Source: Capsicum annuum
Taxonomy: Eukaryota > Streptophyta > Magnoliopsida > Solanales > Solanaceae
Assembly: GCF_002878395.1 (NCBI RefSeq)
Contig: NC_061118.1
Span: 1,292,247-1,356,246 of the forward strand
Direction: 5' to 3'
Length of the DNA stretch: 64,000 nt
A model generated the notes under the pieces. That model was not told the origin of the DNA. It searched no databases and saw only the letters and a program-made list of their open reading frames with translations. This document shows positions 60,301 to 64,000 of the stretch, piece by piece. Numbering within the stretch: the stretch's first letter is position 1; every line of letters starts with the position of its first letter. Position numbers and translations under genes: made by a program.

Positions 60301-60431
60301 CAAGCAATTCCCAATAACAAACTAATCCCAACAAATATCACAGCATTTGTAGGATCAGAACCAGAACTTTCAGCTGTAGTTGACTCCTCCATCACTCTAT
60401 ATGGTGTTGTTAGTACTATTGACTCCATCAT
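45375..60431 (-). CDS. SOS1: SOS1 plasma-membrane Na+/H+ antiporter, 23 exons, frame broken in exons 15 and 17 (probable pseudogene as read)
   Basis: SOS1/NHX7 exports Na+ from the cell in exchange for H+ and is activated by the SOS2-SOS3 kinase. All 23 exons of the family layout can be placed in order on the minus strand with GT-AG junctions and matching phase. If the two lesions were ignored the product would be about 1160 residues, the normal length. Lesions: exon 15 is 233 nt where 232 keep frame, giving a TGA at 51350-51352 after about 513 residues; exon 17 is 31 nt where about 98 are expected. I chose the MMES start at 60431. An in-frame Met at 60458 would add nine residues. The membrane half is fully intact; most of the regulatory tail could not be translated. 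Alternatives: sequencing error in exon 15, or a functional copy outside the window. Confidence 0.9.
48141..48295 (-). mobile_element. TS-like SINE in SOS1 intron 20
   Basis: Plus strand reads GCTCGGTGCACTAAAGCTTC, GCAGGATCCGAAGAAG, GGGTCTCTTGTACGCAGC and AACTTGAACCCGTGACCTCC, the complement of the family consensus. Confidence 0.72.
48950..49247. repeat. Foldback MITE in SOS1 intron 19
   Basis: Nearly perfect inverted repeat. The left arm from GGGAAAATGCTCTGTTTCCA runs through TATTACCCCTGGACTAATTA to GACAACCTAAGTGCCTACGT. The right arm mirrors it, ending GGAAACAGTGCATTTTCTC. Arms are over 100 bp. Confidence 0.8.
51669..51975. repeat. Tandem TGTTGCTCGGACTC inverted-repeat elements in SOS1 intron 14
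   Basis: Three overlapping units contain TGTTGCTCGGACTCTTCAAA, AGTAGTGTCTTTTTGGAGAA, ACACGGGTGCAGCATCAAAA and GTGAAGAGTCCGCGCAAC. Confidence 0.7.
53240..53865 (+). mobile_element. L1-type LINE 3' fragment in SOS1 intron 10
   Basis: Encodes [20 protein letters not shown], then [16 protein letters not shown], and after a shift [16 protein letters not shown]. This is the zinc-binding region downstream of reverse transcriptase in plant L1-like elements (zf-RVT). Stops and a frameshift show it is dead. Opposite to the SOS1 transcript. Confidence 0.75.
54320..54885 (+). mobile_element. RTE-type LINE 3' end in SOS1 intron 9
   Basis: Encodes [38 protein letters not shown] and [14 protein letters not shown] with a stop at 54562. 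It is followed by a 3' UTR with CCCTCCCCAGACCCCACTAG and a (TTG)n tail near 54857-54885. 5'-truncated and opposite to SOS1. Confidence 0.85.
55995..56500. mobile_element. RTE-type LINE with 5' inversion in SOS1 intron 4
   Basis: Left part (to about 56127) is the LINE 3' end in minus orientation, starting with a CAA tract (the tail) and containing CATTCCCACATAGTGGGGTC. The right part, from about 56179, is plus-oriented coding sequence ([19 protein letters not shown] ... [14 protein letters not shown], stop at 56406). The opposed pieces of one element fit inversion during integration. Confidence 0.75.
57085..57215. repeat. TGTTGCTCGGACTC-type inverted-repeat element in SOS1 intron 3
   Basis: Runs from GTTGCGGGGACTCTTCACTT through GTGTCGGATTCTTCAAAAAT to GATGAGTCCGAGCAACATAG. 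The ends are inverted copies. Confidence 0.65.
57934..58013 (+). mobile_element. 42-bp LINE/SINE tail insertion with 19-bp target duplication
   Basis: AAAGTGTAGAGGATAACAA occurs at 57934-57952 and 57995-58013. Between them are 42 bp of CAA repeats and AACCCAGTGTATTCCC ... TGGTGGGGTCTGGGG, the complement of the RTE LINE 3' end. The left duplicate near 41020 lacks the insertion. Confidence 0.85.
59402..59569 (-). pseudogene. SOS1: Fragment of SOS1 exon 1 inside the minisatellite
   Basis: Copy of the 3' three quarters of exon 1 plus the start of intron 1. It encodes [24 protein letters not shown] sequence to GIGLGAL and the donor, with only a few differences from 60204-60370. The 5' end stops abruptly at the repeat motif TAAAAGGGCGTCTG, so it lacks the start codon and acceptor. 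Confidence 0.85.
59878..60055 (-). mobile_element. TS-like SINE in SOS1 intron 1, near full length
   Basis: Plus strand reads GGGCAGCTCAGTGCACTAAG, CTATGCGCAGGATCTGG, ACGCAGCCTCACCTTACATT, CTTGAACCCGTGACTTCC (B box complement), ACAACTTTACCAGTTACTCC. CAA repeats lie on both sides. Confidence 0.8.
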
Positions 60432-62265
60432 GTAATCAAATAACAGTTGCAAATTCAAGAATCTTGATGCTTTTTTTATTTTTGATTTTTTTGCAATAAT
60501 TATTAAGAATTCTTGAAGTTCTTTAACATCAAATAAGCTATCAACTATCTATATCTTCTATATATATATTATAAAAGAGAGGATGAAGCACAGGAAGAAT
60601 CCACGTGGCAAGTTATTGTTAAGCCAGTGGCAATTCTTAGGACAAAACTATTAAGTGTTTGTAGTAAAAATTTTGTATTAAAGAATATTAAAATTTGAAT
60701 TTGAAAATAAAAGAGAGAAAAAAAAGAGTCCTTACTAAGCTCTAAAAATTAATTGATGACTCTTTTCAACCCAAATGATAGACGTAAAAAGAGGCCTGAG
60801 TAACTTTTAAGTATATAATATTAAAATATTAATAGGGTAAATTTTAAATTGTTAGATGAAATTTGGGGATAGTTATTAGTTTTAACTTTTAAAAAAAGAA
60901 ATTCATCACGTTGTTGTGGAGTTAAAATTCAAAAAATAAAATGCATTAGTTAAGATGGTGGAGATTTTTTAGGATTGGTTTAATGCCCTATTTTAATCAA
61001 ACACGTTTTTTTAAAAGAAAATAAGTGAAAGATTTAAAATTAAAATTAAAATAATAACAATAGTAAATTAGAATCTTGAATTTAAACTATAAGATAATTA
61101 TAATATTTTAAAATCTTATCTTTCTAACGAATTGACATCACATTCAAACTATAAGATAATCATAATATTTTAAAATCTTATCTTTCTAACAAATGGGCAT
61201 CACATTCAATTTTGAATTTGAACTCTTACTATTTCATAATAATAATAATCTATAAATAAATAATAATATAAAATATAGCTAAATTTATTTCATTTATATA
61301 TTAAAAATATTATCATTAATAATAATAATAATAATGATAATAATTTAAAAACAAATTGCAGTGGTGGTAGTACATAGTAATAGTGCTATAAGGAAAAAGT
61401 AAAAAAAAACAGAAAAAAAAAAAAATGTGGTAAATTTTTTAAAAAAAAAAAATATGCGGATTAATCATTTTGATTTCAAATATTTCTCTTAATTCAAATA
61501 TATACATTATAAGATAAGTATGTATCATATTTGAAAAAATATGGATAAGAAAGAACGATAAATTGATCCTCTTTTAACAAATAGATATTATATTCGATTT
61601 GAATTTGAATTAAGATGAAGTTTACATTGGAATGGAGTTCTATTTTCTTAATCTCTCTTATATATCTATATAATCGGTAGTAGTAATAGAAGCATTAGTC
61701 AGTAGTAGTACATAGTATATAGAACCGAGGACTCTCGGTGACCACTCTCGGATCCAACAATACATCAAAATCAGTCCACAAGTTCAGATATCCAACTATA
61801 AACTCTTAAAAATTAAATTATTTATTTACCGATTCAAATCAAATTTAGATATATTTATGTATTAAAATATTATTTACCTGTACAAATATAATTACACAAT
61901 TAGTTTAAATTCTTAAAAAATCAAAATTAATTATCAAAATTTAAAATTAAAATTTGACAAATATTAGGACCCGTTTGGTCATAGATTTCCTAAGTATTTT
62001 TGTGAGAGAGAAATTTGATAAATAATGTTTGGTCATATAATTTATTATTATTATTTTGATAAATATTTTTTGACAAATAATTTAAATTCATAATAAATAC
62101 TAAAAAATATAGGTCAAATTTTATTTTTTGTGAATTCTTAAAAGTAAAATATGTTTTTTAAATACAATAATCAAACATATAGTAAAACTTCATTTAAATT
62201 TTCATCCAAACCCTAACTAAATCTTTATAAATAATATTAAATTAAATATTTAAAATAAATATTAT
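60432..62265. other. SOS1 upstream region
   Basis: Very AT-rich. A TATATATATATTATAA run near 60557-60573 could supply the SOS1 TATA region on the minus strand. A tandem duplication of about 75 bp is at 61072-61210 (CTATAAGATAATTATAATAT ... TCTTATCTTTCTAAC). No gene seen. Confidence 0.45.
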
Positions 62266-62269
62266 TATT

Positions 62270-62620
62270 TTTAGTATTTTTACTCGAATTGTTTGAATCT
62301 AACAGGAAATATTGAGCTGATTGAGAGAGATTTGTCTTTGTATACCTTCCGTCAATCCTCCCCTTCTTCCTCGCTTTCCTTGACAACGAGAGAAGCAATT
62401 TCACTCGCACCTGGAGTCATAATTGCTTCCAGAAACTTGCGTGCATCCTCGTCTTCTTCCTCGCTTTCCTTGATAACGAGGGAAGCAATTTCACTCGCAC
62501 CTGAAGTCATAATTGCTTCCATAAGAAACTTCCAACGCCAATACATATGGAAGCGGAATCTTTCGTAAGGATTTCGCTTGCTGAGAAAGATGATAACTTT
62601 GAGGCTTTGATAGTGGATAG
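62270..62620 (-). pseudogene. SOS1: Orphan SOS1 exon 17 with flanking introns, internally duplicated
   Basis: Minus strand repeats the end of SOS1 intron 16, exon 17 and the start of intron 17 (compare 49890-50160). Exon 17 is present as an in-frame double: GASEIASLVIKESEEEDEDA then RKFLEAIMTPG, then GASEIASLVVKESEEEGED and a TGA just before the donor GTATAC. It carries the acidic segment that is missing from exon 17 of the main gene. It lies about 1.9 kb upstream of the SOS1 start, in the same orientation. Confidence 0.88.
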
Positions 62621-64000
62621 CTGAAAGGTAAAATATTTTTTTTTTAAAGTGTTGGATTTATTTGAAGTATTTAGATAAAAGTGCTCAAATTAAAAAAAAA
62701 AAACAGTTATTGATGATTTTTTTTTTATTAAAATGAATGAAATACCTTTTAGCTGTTTAATAATATATAGAATCGATTATTATTAATTTTTATTATTAAA
62801 ATAATATATATTTTAATAATATTTTTATGAATGACTATTAATTTGTATGTTAAAATAATATTTTTTGTAAGAGTTTAAGTGTTGAATATTTGTATTTGAA
62901 AAAAAATAGTTATATATTAAAAGATTATTTGTTTCTTCATGGTTACGTTAAAATTTCGTATCATTAAGGTGCAATTTACGATATTTTTCTTTTCTTATTA
63001 AATTGGATTTATTACTTTTAATCTTCAAGAATAATATTAATATATAGGATAATATTAATATATATATATATCGTATCACGTGTTTTATTATTTTCATGTC
63101 ACTTGAATTTAACAAAACACCTGGTTTCTAATTTTCAATTCAACTTTAATGCGGATAAAAAAGAATATTACTCTGATTCATTACTAATAACACTACCAAA
63201 AAAAAGCTGACTCTATTGATTTATTTATAATTTTCTATAGATTCTTTTTGCCTAAAAATATGTGAAAACTATAAAACAATAATTATAACAACAACAACGA
63301 ATGTCCATGATTTTTACGGCCTGTTTGGATGATGTTTTGTCATGATTTCATAATATATGGTATGGTGTAATATGGTATAGTACAGTACCATATTTGGATG
63401 GATTGAATCGTTCACTGCGGTTTAATAATAGATTTTTTATTTGGTTTGATGATATGTACGGTATAGTATCAGGTAAATTTACTAAAATGCCCCTAATTGT
63501 AATACATTTGAGATATCAACTCTTTTATCCATATCAGTGCTAGTGTAATCAGTTGTCCTTTCTTTCTTGATGCTTCTCATAGCTACCTGATGATCCTTTT
63601 AAGACGCCAAATTCACAAAGGTTTGATGAACGCAAACTAATGCAATCGGGAAGTACTTCCCAATCAATAAAACAATTGGTATACATGTATGTATCTTAGA
63701 GTTCAAAAATCACTTTCCATGTATATGCTTTTTGTGCATTCACTCTGTTTCCCTCCATTTCAATTTTTAATTTATTTATTTTTATCGAATTGAGTTTTTA
63801 TTGACATTAAAAACTACCACTACTAAATAATTGTGATCATTTTTCTCACTCTTTGAATTTTTATATTGCTAACAGGAAGTCTTGCAATCTTCGATCTTGT
63901 TAACAAATGCGTAGTCTTAGCATGTATTTTGTTGATAAGGATAAAATAAGATTAAAAAAAATTATATAAGTGTATAATTGGAAAAGAAAAATGAAAACCA
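62621..64000. other. Gene-free AT-rich end of the window
   Basis: AT-rich. A GGCCTGTTTGGATGATGTTT motif at about 63320 resembles the end of a common plant MITE. No gene recognised. Confidence 0.4.

Larger units (their letters stand above)
52113..60431 (-). other. SOS1: SOS1 exons 1-14: membrane transport domain, intact
   Basis: Exons (high to low): 60224-60431, 57543-57593, 57331-57422, 56544-56621, 55810-55967, 55573-55674, 55379-55496, 55169-55221, 55024-55089, 54014-54058, 52888-52943, 52491-52675, 52333-52380 and 52113-52220. Total 456 codons, open throughout. Diagnostic stretches include [38 protein letters not shown], the transport motif [47 protein letters not shown] and [18 protein letters not shown]. 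The NDG aspartate and SATDP motif expected of CPA1 exchangers are present. Confidence 0.93.

Noticed and set aside
62352..62546. Acidic 64-residue minus-strand frame as an independent small gene
   Set aside because: It is SOS1 exon 17 sequence with its own intron flanks, internally duplicated.

Overview
This is plant nuclear DNA, almost certainly Solanaceae and most likely Solanum. It is AT-rich, its genes have many GT-AG introns, and it is full of Solanaceae-type short repeats: TS-like SINEs, tails of RTE-type LINEs ending in TTG repeats, hAT MITEs and foldback elements. The gene order glutamate decarboxylase, then an XRI1-like gene, then SOS1 is, from memory, the order near one end of tomato chromosome 1 (GAD3 to SOS1). 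That should be confirmed by alignment.

Layout, left to right. (1) 2256-9271, plus strand: a complete seven-exon glutamate decarboxylase whose introns are swollen with private minisatellites. (2) 12059-13523, plus strand: a two-exon secreted lipid transfer protein of the GRYIVP-ending LTPd type. Its core promoter lies in a tandem triplication fused to SINE tails, and its intron holds one hAT MITE nested in another. (3) 13524-23179: gene-poor, repeat-rich spacer. (4) 23180-27393, plus strand: a five-exon XRI1-like nuclear protein. (5) 27394-33200: AT-rich spacer with no gene seen. (6) 33386-60431, minus strand: a SOS1 plasma-membrane Na+/H+ antiporter locus containing a large tandem duplication. 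The right-hand copy (45375-60431) has all 23 exons, but as read its frame is broken twice: a 1-nt insertion in exon 15 and a 67-nt loss in exon 17. The left-hand copy (37080-40672) is a decayed partial pseudogene with exons 2-4 and 21-23 only, because an internal deletion of about 8.9 kb has been replaced by an LTR-like remnant. (7) 60460-64000: SOS1 upstream region, which includes an orphan, internally duplicated copy of SOS1 exon 17.

The genes do not form a pathway or operon. GAD makes GABA from glutamate, the LTP is an extracellular lipid-binding protein, XRI1 relatives act in DNA repair and meiosis, and SOS1 exports sodium. The most unusual content is structural: the broken and fragmented SOS1 locus, a plastid ycf2 insertion, promoter triplication, exon-boundary duplications in GAD, and insertion footprints clean enough to read target-site duplications. 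I found no tRNA, rRNA or CRISPR array. No database or alignment tool was used. Exon limits come from reading splice sites and phase by eye.
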